From a virus: a stretch of DNA of 64,000 nt. The notes beneath the pieces are model-generated. The model made no database searches, was not told where the DNA came from, and saw nothing but the letters and a program-made list of their open reading frames with translations. Each line of letters opens with the position of its first letter. Position 1 is the stretch's first letter. Shown piece after piece: positions 54,301 to 61,527 of the stretch. The position numbers were made by a program, and so were the translations under genes. The DNA lies in the IMG/VR virus record IMGVR_UViG_3300046318_000144, positions 20,770 to 84,769 of that record; one strand, 5' to 3'.

Positions 54301-56017
54301 CTTTACCAAATGCTGAGCGTAGGAATTTGTAACCAAACTGAGAAGCAGTGGTATTAGCTAATGTATTATCTGGAACCTTAGTCTTTGCTTCGTTAGCATT
54401 CTTTCGGTTGAACTGTAGGTATAGGACTCTAGCCTCTGGCTTGAGACGCTTAAGAGCTTTAGTAATTGCAACGAATACAGTGGTCTTACCAGCACCAGCA
54501 CCAGCAAGTACGGCAGTGTCTTTATCAGCTAGAACAATAGCTGCTGCAATATCACTCTGCTCCTGGCTTGGCTCGAAGCCGAAGTCCTCGGTCCAGTCTT
54601 CTGGCTTTGCCATCTTAGCTAGTTCTTCACTACTAATCTTGTCTCGAACTTCTTGTTCTGGACCAGTAAATGTGGCAACAGTTGCAGGGTCTACTTCTTC
54701 AGGATTGTCATCCTCTTCAGAAGCAACTACCTTAGGTTTCTTTTCAGGCTTAGCAGCTTTTTCAACCTTAGCCTTAGGGGCACGCTTTGGTTTCTCTGGA
54801 GTGGCAGGAGCTTCTGGAGTTACCTCGGCTGCAGGTGTAGCGTCAGGGGCAGCATCCTCATCAAAGACGATCTCATCTGGGTCAAAGTCAAGAGCATCAT
54901 TAAGTACCTGGTCTACATTTACATCTTCACCAGCACTTGCTTTTTCAAAAGCTTTAGCAGTGGCTTTCTCGAGAGCCTTAGCCTTTTTAGCCTCTGACTC
55001 GGCTGCCCACTGGTCTTGGCGTAGCTTTCTAAACTCATCTGGGGTTACTGGAGTTATACCATTTTCCTGAGTAGGGATGGTACCTTTATATGCACCAGGA
55101 CCTCTACCAGAGTCAATACTGTCAATGAGCTCGTATGGAGAACCTAGAGGTCTACCCTCTTCGTCCTGCTCGCTTTCGATGTATCTACCTTCATAGAGGT
55201 AACCATCACCACGAACGTGAGCCTGGACTAGCTTTCCAGTTCTAGGCATGCTGAGGAACAGCTCATCGCCTTCTTCTACATTTTCTAGCCAATTCTTGCT
55301 GGCAACAACAATTCTCTTAGGCTTCTTTGCCTTCTCTGTTTTAGCCTTAGCAGGTGCTTTAGCTGGAGCTTCTGCAGTAGGAGCCTCTGGAGCTTTCTTC
55401 TCTCCACCAGCAAAGTCATCAGGATTTACACCAGACTCTTCTAGGAGCTTCTTTGTTTCCTCTGGGTTAGTAGTCTCGTAACCGCCAGGCATCTTAGCGA
55501 TAGGTGACTCTTCGCGACCAGCCTTCTCGGCAGCACGCTCTTCTTCTGTAAGCTCGCCCTTAGCTAGACGCTCATCTTCAGGTGTAATGTCAGTGCGAGG
55601 AATCTCGTCAACATAAGGAACTTCATTGTCTGCAAGTTCATTTATTTCATTACCGAAGATATCTTTCTTAGGCCCTGTAGAGAGTCCCTGCTTCTCTAGA
55701 TATTCCTTAGGAATAAGACCTTCGAACTGCTCCATATTGTTGGAGTCAACTTCATAGACACCACTCTTGATACCCTTGTCATCCTGGCCCTGTACAAGAA
55801 TACGACCCTTACCTGGCTTACCAGCAGGACCGACGTACACACCGTGAATGGTAGCAGCAATTAAGCGACCACGGATTCGGATCTTGAATAGGGTCCCGCG
55901 ACCCATCTCCATCCACTGGCCGTATTTATCGCGAGGCTGAATTCTCCAGAAGCCTCTGTTGGCACCATCATTAGTACCAATCATGGCTAGCAGGGGGGAG
56001 AGTTGATCTTCAGACAT
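48392..56017 (-). CDS. Giant polyvalent protein: SF1 (UvrD/PcrA-like) helicase plus HExxH zincin
   Basis: I prefer the ATG at 56017, which follows AGAAGG, over a TTG 21 bases upstream; the product has 2,541 residues. The N-terminal ~480 residues contain two SH3-like segments, Ala/Pro/Lys-rich linkers and acidic stretches. An SF1 helicase follows: Walker A AGAGAGKTT (K511), motif II DEAQD (D765), QSIYRF, TAHRAKGLEW and motif VI YVALTRAKKR (R1168). The C-terminal third has an SH3-like GDRVIIKNN stretch and a zincin site HELTH (H2349-H2353) with acidic downstream candidates. This composition, among head genes, matches the polyvalent proteins described by Iyer and colleagues, thought to be packaged and injected to act on DNA and host proteins. 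Confidence 0.85.
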   Translation of the reverse strand: MSEDQLSPLLAMIGTNDGANRGFWRIQPRDKYGQWMEMGRGTLFKIRIRGRLIAATIHGVYVGPAGKPGKGRILVQGQDDKGIKSGVYEVDSNNMEQFEGLIPKEYLEKQGLSTGPKKDIFGNEINELADNEVPYVDEIPRTDITPEDERLAKGELTEEERAAEKAGREESPIAKMPGGYETTNPEETKKLLEESGVNPDDFAGGEKKAPEAPTAEAPAKAPAKAKTEKAKKPKRIVVASKNWLENVEEGDELFLSMPRTGKLVQAHVRGDGYLYEGRYIESEQDEEGRPLGSPYELIDSIDSGRGPGAYKGTIPTQENGITPVTPDEFRKLRQDQWAAESEAKKAKALEKATAKAFEKASAGEDVNVDQVLNDALDFDPDEIVFDEDAAPDATPAAEVTPEAPATPEKPKRAPKAKVEKAAKPEKKPKVVASEEDDNPEEVDPATVATFTGPEQEVRDKISSEELAKMAKPEDWTEDFGFEPSQEQSDIAAAIVLADKDTAVLAGAGAGKTTVFVAITKALKRLKPEARVLYLQFNRKNANEAKTKVPDNTLANTTASQFGYKFLRSAFGKDSRAMGARYRSIETFHKSGANAIAKFLELDDINIKGKNQGPAAHGQLVINAVENYSNSADEKIGPQHVNFDHINGPDMTPEDEAKAKAKIVESANKYWEDLTSVPVWEKVQAKNEDGVKLFDEKGDPIYEQSIDKKTGQPAVDAQGNPKPKMAVVKGATAISPAVATKMWTLTNPNIADFKHNGRPITHVFMDEAQDTVPAIEKVLMDNVRAGNIKLSMVGDNAQSIYRFMGAENAIGRYSDGLSEAALNLSTTRRFGTKISTAANSLLNLLGEKYRLKSTNEGYGEGEILTSDNIDGLDGTTAVVVRNNMGGFAQMKKFLDRGKKVAVTSVLKQDVDDALENLKWILEDKDSRDKQPSVVHPDLKDIYSKESLFAEMNRNPTGKAAYWARLVTKFEEDLKPLESIMSRVIVQPERHIDLADITNLSAADGDSGEFAGIKWEVYGNKLILDGNLDAELTGLKGATFRDLVIGGKNNGSGNSFSKNDPSILKPDGDLPTWRTKRNADGNTKYELVIDEDSDRELYLNNIANLFKLDTGDTEDFDVLVTTAHRAKGLEWDNIIIGDDFGSPKVTDPETGAVAFPDDQELDLAYVALTRAKKRLFMGSLKWTENYQGKDGLARANKEMQREPDFNMDVVDSEEKKQSQILEQTAAKEAAIPKEDRVLNALYAMDDNGEISFDTDVPETAPVAKSGPGGDKRTHKFLKDWIEQLSTPGGYTGVFGGNRWNIKENKDGSITLRARSNEDVLGSRVYKNYDELAADFPALVSRGKEVNKDRLKKIVGPADKDGSIAKMIEDGASGEEIFDALNATGDLIDAIENGQINELALEHGLRRYNSGNKVKRLVPKRTRKISSKKTATPQPPANEPSALWKAVPEDRRDDGTSNIGRNENIQEVLDKWGGGSGDASKDIKLILEKIVPGAKVQEDGSVTYYRETFLDEFGPGAGDEHTLELSFKEAKNNSWRVKVKVTNTETGESQEYWHYSAHKSLKSLFGEPGKSTAGLESLISKITRDPAKTKYKSNPKEDKKYRENYGGIIGEIELLRAGRYDRLLQMAKLGLGKSDTTLKLRTPEEETSLALYGRAQVTHTDGKNFLRQKRSEVGSILESLDSGDYAEARSLLATHLRSLPDTQAARDTARDVLRGIMEQRYVNSSKRELDQMMEQFNGYLDSNMPAQDDITTHRPHTDKNGQDLQVGDRVIIKNNVGETAVGTVVRKLKEHTPSINSGEGEEGEEGDEEQQSYVYGDYVKVEFANGSVLPMASKKMTKTAPDTKPTSSAPWLYEDDLTFFRAEQQPDKYRVDRASGQIFDLDTNTVIYKGVGTESYGQTEVAENLAENQKIYNDTGDLLGQVVGKPKSGTARDGSRVTAVKYRIPGGNGATDTLVVKEGSKVNTSPLKPEVSNRDAIPSPAATTDVAKRAAALGISSGQQGRKPSKTISKNSADNTPENAEAIKPISGKNVENTWAVAPTEEATNIKNEVVAMGEEVWSGVPERMKDILRQKGYDIPDDATYDDIARAALDSLAKVGNDYAVARRAALDLEENTINGIKDSKSGVSGVFNEMRAAGYVKTEDGKEVIDVAKLSKDLRKAGVKGLPYYLEDEDSDFSAKKPMLAFAYKALTDPAVTEEAKKVYFDQYSKDKAQERAKATDYLDDVHQAERVAAKEALEAAGVQFDNVSLDEFDGLLVTAGKKAPLNSKSTIKAAEALSEAFKHMPRSNILKMIEHLKENNLKLEVKAGVKRGHFAPLKNGKGYEIHLSNRRGKDRRIAAKEEGLNPATDVALHELTHFTQKLDPNQRAIEHAWLYDRAVVDAGTDNERLVPIINLNKGGSEQALAIKGMSQPYMAKAYPFLNRKAFLNPNDEASEVSTMAMQDLFTNPGIASGAYGLSVMGLDPETGEDRLYPGAFYDPETGKYYRSSSKKTEIEGIKGVFGRNRDEGTDFNVKHLATGMLLALNDWSPTEGFGPGNAVVPNEEK

Positions 56018-56091
56018 GTAAATCCTTCTGTATAGCAAAAAGCTCTAGAGTATCTAGTTAGAATTTTACCTGTCTTTTTAGATAGTGATTA

Positions 56092-56916
56092 TTACGACGC
56101 GTCTAGATCCTTGATAGAAGTGAGGACATCCTTGAACTTGTTCCAGGCTTCGTGCTGCTTCTTGCTACCGATCTCTACATCATTCTTGGTAATGAAGTCG
56201 TAAGCATCAGTGTTCCACTGCTCGACGTCCTTGAGAGATGTCAATACTTCAAATGATGTAGCTCCAGAGTCGATCATCTGACCGATAGAGCCATCAGCAT
56301 CGTATTTAGCAATCTTCTTCTTAGCGATAGCCTTAAGGTCAGGAGCTACTTCTGGGTCAACCAGACCATTGAGAGACTCCATAAGTGCCTCGAATTTAAA
56401 AACAGCAATTTTTAGGTCGTAGTTCTCTTCCTTGATGGTGTCCTTAGTGGAGAGTAGGTGCTCTTGCTCTTTGAAGTACTTATTACCTTTCAAGTAGTTA
56501 GTGATAGATTCTCTAGAATCTCCACGGTTAACCATACGAGTTAGTTTCCCACCCTTATCAAAAGGATTAACTAGAGTATCTGGGTCAGTGTATCCGTAAA
56601 CCTCTTGAAGGAAGTTATCTCTAGAAGTATTTAGTTCTGAAGCAGCAAGCATTTCTTCTAGAGACTTGCTCTGCTCTGTAGTGGCATCTGCCAACTCTGG
56701 AGAGATAGTTCCAGAAGATACTAGAGCATCAAGACGAGCCTGAGTATGAATATACTCGATGCTGTATCTATCGCTTAGTAGAGCTTCAACAATAAGGGAA
56801 GACTCTCGCTCATCGAGGGAGCTAAATTCCTGAAGTAGCTTGCGAGAAAGTTCTGAGTCTTTGTAAATAGCAAAAACTCTTTTTTCTAGCTTTTTGATTT
56901 TAGACTGATCTAGCAT
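56092..56916 (-). CDS. Helical head-region hypothetical protein
   Basis: The 274-residue protein is mainly alpha-helical and charged. It has a segment DADGSIGQMIDSGATSFEVL near residue 214 that recurs in the giant helicase protein (DKDGSIAKMIEDGASGEEIF) and, more loosely, in its own GGKLTRMVNRGDSRESITNYL region near residue 121. It lies between the Dps gene and the giant helicase gene. A structural or packaged-partner role is inferred from this shared module; no enzyme motif is seen. Confidence 0.6.
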   Translation of the reverse strand: MLDQSKIKKLEKRVFAIYKDSELSRKLLQEFSSLDERESSLIVEALLSDRYSIEYIHTQARLDALVSSGTISPELADATTEQSKSLEEMLAASELNTSRDNFLQEVYGYTDPDTLVNPFDKGGKLTRMVNRGDSRESITNYLKGNKYFKEQEHLLSTKDTIKEENYDLKIAVFKFEALMESLNGLVDPEVAPDLKAIAKKKIAKYDADGSIGQMIDSGATSFEVLTSLKDVEQWNTDAYDFITKNDVEIGSKKQHEAWNKFKDVLTSIKDLDAS

Positions 56917-56931
56917 TGAGACTCCTTAGTA

Positions 56932-57396
56932 TTAGCGAATGCCTAGTGTTGCACGTAGCTGCCAGTTCCACTTCTGATGAGCATCAATGCGCTCAGCTAG
57001 GAAGTTAGCAATGCCTTGCTGATTTACAGCGTTAGCTTCTTGGAAGGCTTCATCGAGACGTCCAAGTACAGCTTTATTGTTGTCGTACAGAGACTGAACC
57101 ATAAGCATCCCGTTACCGTCCGAGATTCTAGGCTGGTCGCATATGCATGACATGTCAATAAAGTCTTGTAGAAGATACGGGGCATCAAAGCCAAGCTTGA
57201 GGATATCCTCAGCTAGCGGGTCTATAGCACTGTCAACATCTTCATAGATTTCTGAGAAGAATCCATGCAGCTGGGTGAACTCTACTCCAGAGACGTTCCA
57301 GTGGTATCCCTGAGCTAGAGATTTAAAAATAACTAAGTCGCTAAGAACTTTAGCTAGCTTCTCGGCTAATTGGACGTTTCCATCAACTTCGTGCAT
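56932..57396 (-). CDS. Dps-family ferritin-like DNA-protection protein
   Basis: The 154-residue protein is a clear Dps by its ferroxidase motif: H32-W-N-V-S-G, H44, D59 and E63 (SAIDPLAEDI), aligned with the Listeria innocua H31, H43, D58, E62 ligands; the residue at Listeria D47 is Ser48 here. Dps proteins form dodecamers that bind DNA and detoxify Fe(II) and H2O2. It has no long basic N-terminal tail. It is encoded ten bases after the portal, with AAGGA before its ATG. It may protect DNA in the capsid or infected cell from oxidation, or be packaged with the genome. Confidence 0.9.
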   Translation of the reverse strand: MHEVDGNVQLAEKLAKVLSDLVIFKSLAQGYHWNVSGVEFTQLHGFFSEIYEDVDSAIDPLAEDILKLGFDAPYLLQDFIDMSCICDQPRISDGNGMLMVQSLYDNNKAVLGRLDEAFQEANAVNQQGIANFLAERIDAHQKWNWQLRATLGIR

Positions 57397-57405
57397 TTGA
57401 TTTCC

Positions 57406-59187
57406 TTATTGGGTTGGTTCCGCTAGAGGTGCAGCTGGAGCACCAGATGGTTGGATTGGTTCAGCAGGGGTTGGTTCCGCTAGAGGTGCAGCTGGAGCAG
57501 CACCCTCTGGTGCAGGCTGACCACCTTCAAGGATCTGCTGAATGTCTTCTGGAACTGGAGCACCACTTTCCTGCTGAGCTATATCACGAGTCAGGTTCAT
57601 AACATCTGGAGCGACTGCCTTAAGCATGCTCTCTGTCAGCTCTGGAGTGATCATACCCTTAGAGATAATTAGTCGAAGGGCTAGCTCTACTGGAGTAGGA
57701 GCATCTGCTTCAGAGAAGCCATGAGCCTTACGCCAAGTGTCGTAAGATACCGCCATCTTCTCGAACCCTGAGTCAGCGTCTGCAGCTCGGTCGTTACGGG
57801 TGGCAACCTGCGATGGGTCATACCATATGACTAGACGATCTACGTCAGCCTCTGGGTACCCATTAGCAGTCAGATATGGACGCAGGTATACAACTGTAAG
57901 AGCATCAGCAATCAGAAGCATCAGCGGTTCGATGTGTGCCTTGTAGAGTGACTCGTCAATCTGTAGAGCATTTGAGTACTTAACGTTGGCAAGACCTGTA
58001 ACGATGTCTTTTGGAACATCAAGACCCTGCATGATACGCTCTAGAACTCGGTCTGCACGCTGAGCCAAGGCAGGGTCAAAGCTACGCTCAAACTTAAACT
58101 GCTTAATCTTGTCGCCAAGCTCTGCAGGACCACGAATAATAAGTGGAACTACAGCGCTCGCCGAGTCTTCATCCTTAATAGGAGTAGTCATAGCATCGAT
58201 GAGCTGGTCTTCAAAGTCATCAGCAGCTTCTTCGGTGTTGTAGACCTCGTTGTACTCGCCATTTTCATCGTATGGATAGTCTGGGTCTGGAGACGCTGCT
58301 ACTGAAAGACCGTCAGGCAGGTACAGAGCACCCGCATTGAGGCGAGAACGGGCCGTAGCGCGGAAAGTACGGTTCAATAGCAGTAGTTCCGCACAAAGGT
58401 CCAAGAGGCCGCGTAGCGAGCTGTCAGCCTCTTGCGAATATCGTGGGTGAGCCTTCCAGATTCGACCAACAAACGCCCCCTTAGGGAGTCTGATTGCATC
58501 TGGGTTAGTGTTAGACATCATTGATGAGCCACCGCCACCGACCTCGCGGCGTGGGTTGATGATGTAGTTACCCTTTTGATCAACCTGAAGTTCATCAGTC
58601 GAGCGGATATCCCAAGTCTCTGGAAGTCCTGAACCAATACGTTCTGGAATCTGTACTAGGTAGCACTCGCCAGTAACCTGCAAGTTTAGAGCAGCGTCCT
58701 TAAGAAGACCAGCCTGGCCTCCATAAGCAGAGCTTAGACGTGCAAGTGCACGTTCAGCTGCCTGAGCAAGTCTTTCGTCAATCTTCTCTGATTTACGAAC
58801 TGAGACGGGAGCTTCAGCTGCATTATCAACTACCGCAGAGTAGAGACGAATGCGTGATACAACAGATGCTACTAAGTTGAAGGCGTACTTGACTTCACCA
58901 ATTGAGTCGTAATACTCCCAGGCCTCTGACTGCCAACTTGAAGATGCTGACTGTCTACGATTTTTGAAGATTGCAGCTTCGCCCTTGTCATCAAGTTTGA
59001 TCTGAGCAGCTGCGGCAGTAAGTGGGCGTGGTGTATTGAAGGCCAAGGCTTGTGGGTACGTAATACCAAACGAATCTAGCGAAGGTGGAGTTAGAGATTG
59101 TGCAGAAACAGGAGCGGATGCACGAATACCTGCAGAACCAACTGCTGGTCGTGCTCTGTTATTTTTTTGGCGCTTGAATATGCCCAA
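57406..59187 (-). CDS. Portal protein
   Basis: The start is a TTG at 59187 with AGGAG six bases upstream. The 593-residue product follows the HK97/actinophage portal pattern: SEAWEYYDSIGEVKYAFNLV near residue 86, YLVQIPERIGSG in the wing, a LLLNRTFRATARSRL crown/stem helix near 271, and the VPKDIVTGLANVKYSNALQID clip-to-stem transition near 390. The C-terminal ~40 residues are Ala/Pro-rich with a repeated APAAPLAEPT unit. It forms the dodecameric ring at the packaging vertex. Location: TerL, two small genes, portal, then Dps. Confidence 0.9.
   Translation of the reverse strand: MGIFKRQKNNRARPAVGSAGIRASAPVSAQSLTPPSLDSFGITYPQALAFNTPRPLTAAAAQIKLDDKGEAAIFKNRRQSASSSWQSEAWEYYDSIGEVKYAFNLVASVVSRIRLYSAVVDNAAEAPVSVRKSEKIDERLAQAAERALARLSSAYGGQAGLLKDAALNLQVTGECYLVQIPERIGSGLPETWDIRSTDELQVDQKGNYIINPRREVGGGGSSMMSNTNPDAIRLPKGAFVGRIWKAHPRYSQEADSSLRGLLDLCAELLLLNRTFRATARSRLNAGALYLPDGLSVAASPDPDYPYDENGEYNEVYNTEEAADDFEDQLIDAMTTPIKDEDSASAVVPLIIRGPAELGDKIKQFKFERSFDPALAQRADRVLERIMQGLDVPKDIVTGLANVKYSNALQIDESLYKAHIEPLMLLIADALTVVYLRPYLTANGYPEADVDRLVIWYDPSQVATRNDRAADADSGFEKMAVSYDTWRKAHGFSEADAPTPVELALRLIISKGMITPELTESMLKAVAPDVMNLTRDIAQQESGAPVPEDIQQILEGGQPAPEGAAPAAPLAEPTPAEPIQPSGAPAAPLAEPTQ
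57411..57499. repeat. 32-base direct repeat at the 3' end of the portal gene
   Basis: Two identical 32-base copies lie at 57411-57442 and 57468-57499, in the Ala/Pro-rich C-terminal coding part of the portal gene, in frame with each other (offset 57 bases). They encode the repeated APAAPLAEPT unit. The perfect identity indicates a recent tandem duplication. Confidence 0.95.
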
Positions 59188-59196
59188 ACCGAGCTC

Positions 59197-59487
59197 CTAA
59201 TCAATCCTTGAAGATATTATTCCAATAATAGTGGATATTGATAACACTAATGATACCACAAATGTTATGGAAGGTGCTAAAAGATAGCAGCCAAACACTA
59301 CAACTGACACCCAAAGCCCTAAGCACCAGTAGCAAGTGAGTAAATATCCAAATTTTGTACTTGGTGGGAACTTTTTCCAAATCTTTTCTCGAACTGATTC
59401 AAAGATAACGTCTTCAATAACTAGTCGAGTGATTCTAAACGCCGCTAAAGATAGAACAATGAGAGTGAACGGGGAAATATCAACCAT
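59197..59487 (-). CDS. DUF1360-like small membrane protein
   Basis: The 96-residue protein has an N-terminal hydrophobic LAAFRITRLVIEDVIF segment, a CYWCLGLW motif (residues ~53-60) and two following transmembrane stretches (VSVVVFGCYLLAPSITF and VVSLVLSISTIIGII). The pattern LAxxRxTRLxxxD...CxWCxGxW identifies the DUF1360 family found in phages and bacilli. The function is unknown. It overlaps the next upstream gene by eight bases and precedes the portal by nine bases. Confidence 0.8.
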   Translation of the reverse strand: MVDISPFTLIVLSLAAFRITRLVIEDVIFESVREKIWKKFPPSTKFGYLLTCYWCLGLWVSVVVFGCYLLAPSITFVVSLVLSISTIIGIISSRID

Positions 59488-59845
59488 TAGTACCCTTAAG
59501 ACCTATAGTTTTGTATGGATTCCAACTTCTGAGCCTAGAACCACACCCGCAAGCACTATCTACTCGGAAGGCAAGCATCTTTCCACTCTCGGTAAGCACC
59601 TTGTGGTCGTCTTTCTTTGATTCTGGACGCAGGTAGGTTGTATATCTCTCTTGGAAGATGATTTGAGGACCATCTGGACTATCTTTGGCAACAATAATCA
59701 TCTCGTCGGTGAGAATAACCCTAGTTGTGCCTACATAAGTTGAACCCTTAGTCCTAGGGTAGGTCGCTATGAGCTCCAAGGACTCTAAAAAGTCAGTTGG
59801 AACGACAACTAAGTGCGCTGGGAACACGTCTTGAAGTATTTTCAT
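59480..59845 (-). CDS. Small conserved head-region protein with CGCGSRL motif
   Basis: The 121-residue protein overlaps the terminase gene by four bases. It is beta-rich and ends with a DSACGCGSRLRSWNP segment (near residue 96), a motif seen in small phage proteins encoded between terminase and portal. The CGCG may bind a metal. The function is not known. Confidence 0.65.
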   Translation of the reverse strand: MKILQDVFPAHLVVVPTDFLESLELIATYPRTKGSTYVGTTRVILTDEMIIVAKDSPDGPQIIFQERYTTYLRPESKKDDHKVLTESGKMLAFRVDSACGCGSRLRSWNPYKTIGLKGTNG

Positions 59846-61242
59846 CGAATTCTAAACACGCTTCCACCCCTACTTGGGTTAATACCAGGGATTTTTCGGT
59901 CTGCAAAGCTCTTTGCACGGATTTTTCCACCAGAAAAGCCAGGTGGTGGCTTGATAAGTAGTGCTGTAAGGGCGTGAACCAGTGCGTCAACGCGGTCAGG
60001 TGACTTTCCTTCACCTGGCACCCAGGAGATCATCTGAGTCTCTAAATCGGCCAAATAGCCTACGTGGTGGACTCTTCCCTGCTCATAGGCGAGCGTAATT
60101 GGCTCTGCACGCAGTGCTTTTCCCTGTTTTGAGTGAACTTCAAGGACTTTAATGGTTGGATCGATGGTGTTGATGGCATTTCTAACCATTGCACCACCCT
60201 GGTTGATTTCAGCTACAACAGGGCAACCCCATTTACGAGCCATCTTTACAACCTGCTCTGCCCATACAGTAGGTGAGCCAAGAATAGAAGCGTCTTCGAG
60301 TACCCAAGCGTTACGTTTGTAGAGGTCACCCTCTGCGCTGGATGCAACTACAACAATTCCGCACTCGTCACGTGGGTTTTCAGCAACCGAAGGGTCAACT
60401 CCGATAAGTCTTAGTGGAGTGGAGAATGGGTACATGGCTTCACGACCAGCTTCGATGGACTCTTCAGTCCAGAGAGCACCTTCCATGGCTTCAAGCATTT
60501 CACCATAAAGCTCCTGACGAGCTAGAGAGGTTCCCTCGTAAACGCCAAGCATTGTGTCGAGGTATGCACCAGCAAGGTTTCCTGCGTTATCCATGGTAGA
60601 ACCACGAGTGATGGCAACTCGACCTGTACGTTCCTCTTCAATAAGTTTGTAGAGAAGCGGGGTACGCTTCGGGGTAGTAGTAACTAGAATCTTTGGCTGA
60701 GTTCCAAGACGTGTACCAACACGTAAGTTATCGAATGCGGTCATACCTGCAGCATCTGGAGTCTGACGCCATGCGGCAATCTCGTCACCCCAGGCGTGTG
60801 TAAACTGCGGACCACGGAGCGAGTCTGGCTCGTCAGCGGTGAAGAGTGAGGCAACGTTTCCATTGGGCCATGTAAGGCGTCGCTTGGAAGGCTCGTAGAG
60901 TGGACGTTCACTGGGAGGCGTGACGTTAAGGATTCCAGATTCACCTTCAACGATAACGTCACGCACATCACCAGCAGTACGAGCAACGAGTGCGAAACGT
61001 CGTTGCCCTGTGTTTGTATATCTGGCTTGCTCTCTCACCCATTCAGATGCGAGTCTTGTTTTACCAAAACCACGACCTGCAAGTACAAGCCAGACGTTCC
61101 AGTCTCCCTCTGGAGCTTGTTGCTCTGGACGACCCCATACGGACCAATCCCATAGCAGTGCCTCTGGGTCCATCCCTGCTAAGGCTTCAGCCCGCTCTGC
61201 CTCGGAAAGTAGAGCGAGCTGTTCCATAATGCTTTTTGACAT
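59842..61242 (-). CDS. terL: Terminase large subunit (TerL)
   Basis: The 466-residue protein has the N-terminal ATPase: Walker A AGRGFGKT (K61), adenine-binding lead WNVWLVL, and Walker B WGDE (D153-E154). The C-terminal nuclease has its first acid in IGVDPSV (near residue 289) and the late PDRVDALVHAL motif near residue 426. It translocates and cuts phage DNA at the portal. It is encoded after two small genes that include the TerS candidate and before the portal with two small genes between. A family-typical length and full motif set make this secure. Confidence 0.93.
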   Translation of the reverse strand: MSKSIMEQLALLSEAERAEALAGMDPEALLWDWSVWGRPEQQAPEGDWNVWLVLAGRGFGKTRLASEWVREQARYTNTGQRRFALVARTAGDVRDVIVEGESGILNVTPPSERPLYEPSKRRLTWPNGNVASLFTADEPDSLRGPQFTHAWGDEIAAWRQTPDAAGMTAFDNLRVGTRLGTQPKILVTTTPKRTPLLYKLIEEERTGRVAITRGSTMDNAGNLAGAYLDTMLGVYEGTSLARQELYGEMLEAMEGALWTEESIEAGREAMYPFSTPLRLIGVDPSVAENPRDECGIVVVASSAEGDLYKRNAWVLEDASILGSPTVWAEQVVKMARKWGCPVVAEINQGGAMVRNAINTIDPTIKVLEVHSKQGKALRAEPITLAYEQGRVHHVGYLADLETQMISWVPGEGKSPDRVDALVHALTALLIKPPPGFSGGKIRAKSFADRKIPGINPSRGGSVFRIR

Positions 61243-61275
61243 GCTACTATTCTAATCTTCTTTTGGAAGATATAG

Positions 61276-61527
61276 TTATTCAGACACCGACGGGCAGAAC
61301 TCTGACTGACTACTTACCTGACTTCTGATTTGACCACTCTCGTGGTACTTAGTCTCTTTGATAATCGTGTGCTGCCAAATTCCGTCTAGTCTGGAGTTGA
61401 CAACACTCTCTCCGCAGACAGAGCAAGTTCCAAACCAGAGATGATTATCCTTTCGGTAACCATCTACTGGGTTTAGAACAGTAAAGTTAGAGCCAATTCC
61501 CTGCTCTCGTACTTCCTTGATGGACAT
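61276..61527 (-). CDS. Hypothetical protein with CxxC zinc motif
   Basis: The 83-residue protein has a WFGTCSVCGESVVNS segment (C35 and C38) and an IWQHT segment, consistent with a small zinc-binding fold that also uses His and perhaps the late Cys. It lies between the HTH gene and the large terminase gene and overlaps the former by one base. Its role is unknown; an accessory packaging factor is possible. Confidence 0.55.
   Translation of the reverse strand: MSIKEVREQGIGSNFTVLNPVDGYRKDNHLWFGTCSVCGESVVNSRLDGIWQHTIIKETKYHESGQIRSQVSSQSEFCPSVSE

Noticed and set aside
54348-55070. Plus-strand 240-codon frame in the giant helicase gene
   Set aside because: It is antisense to the Ala/Pro/Lys linker region and helicase motif I; its composition is an artefact.
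56018-56038. TTG start for the giant helicase protein
   Set aside because: The extra codons include the AGAAGG that serves the ATG at 56017, so the ATG is the better start.
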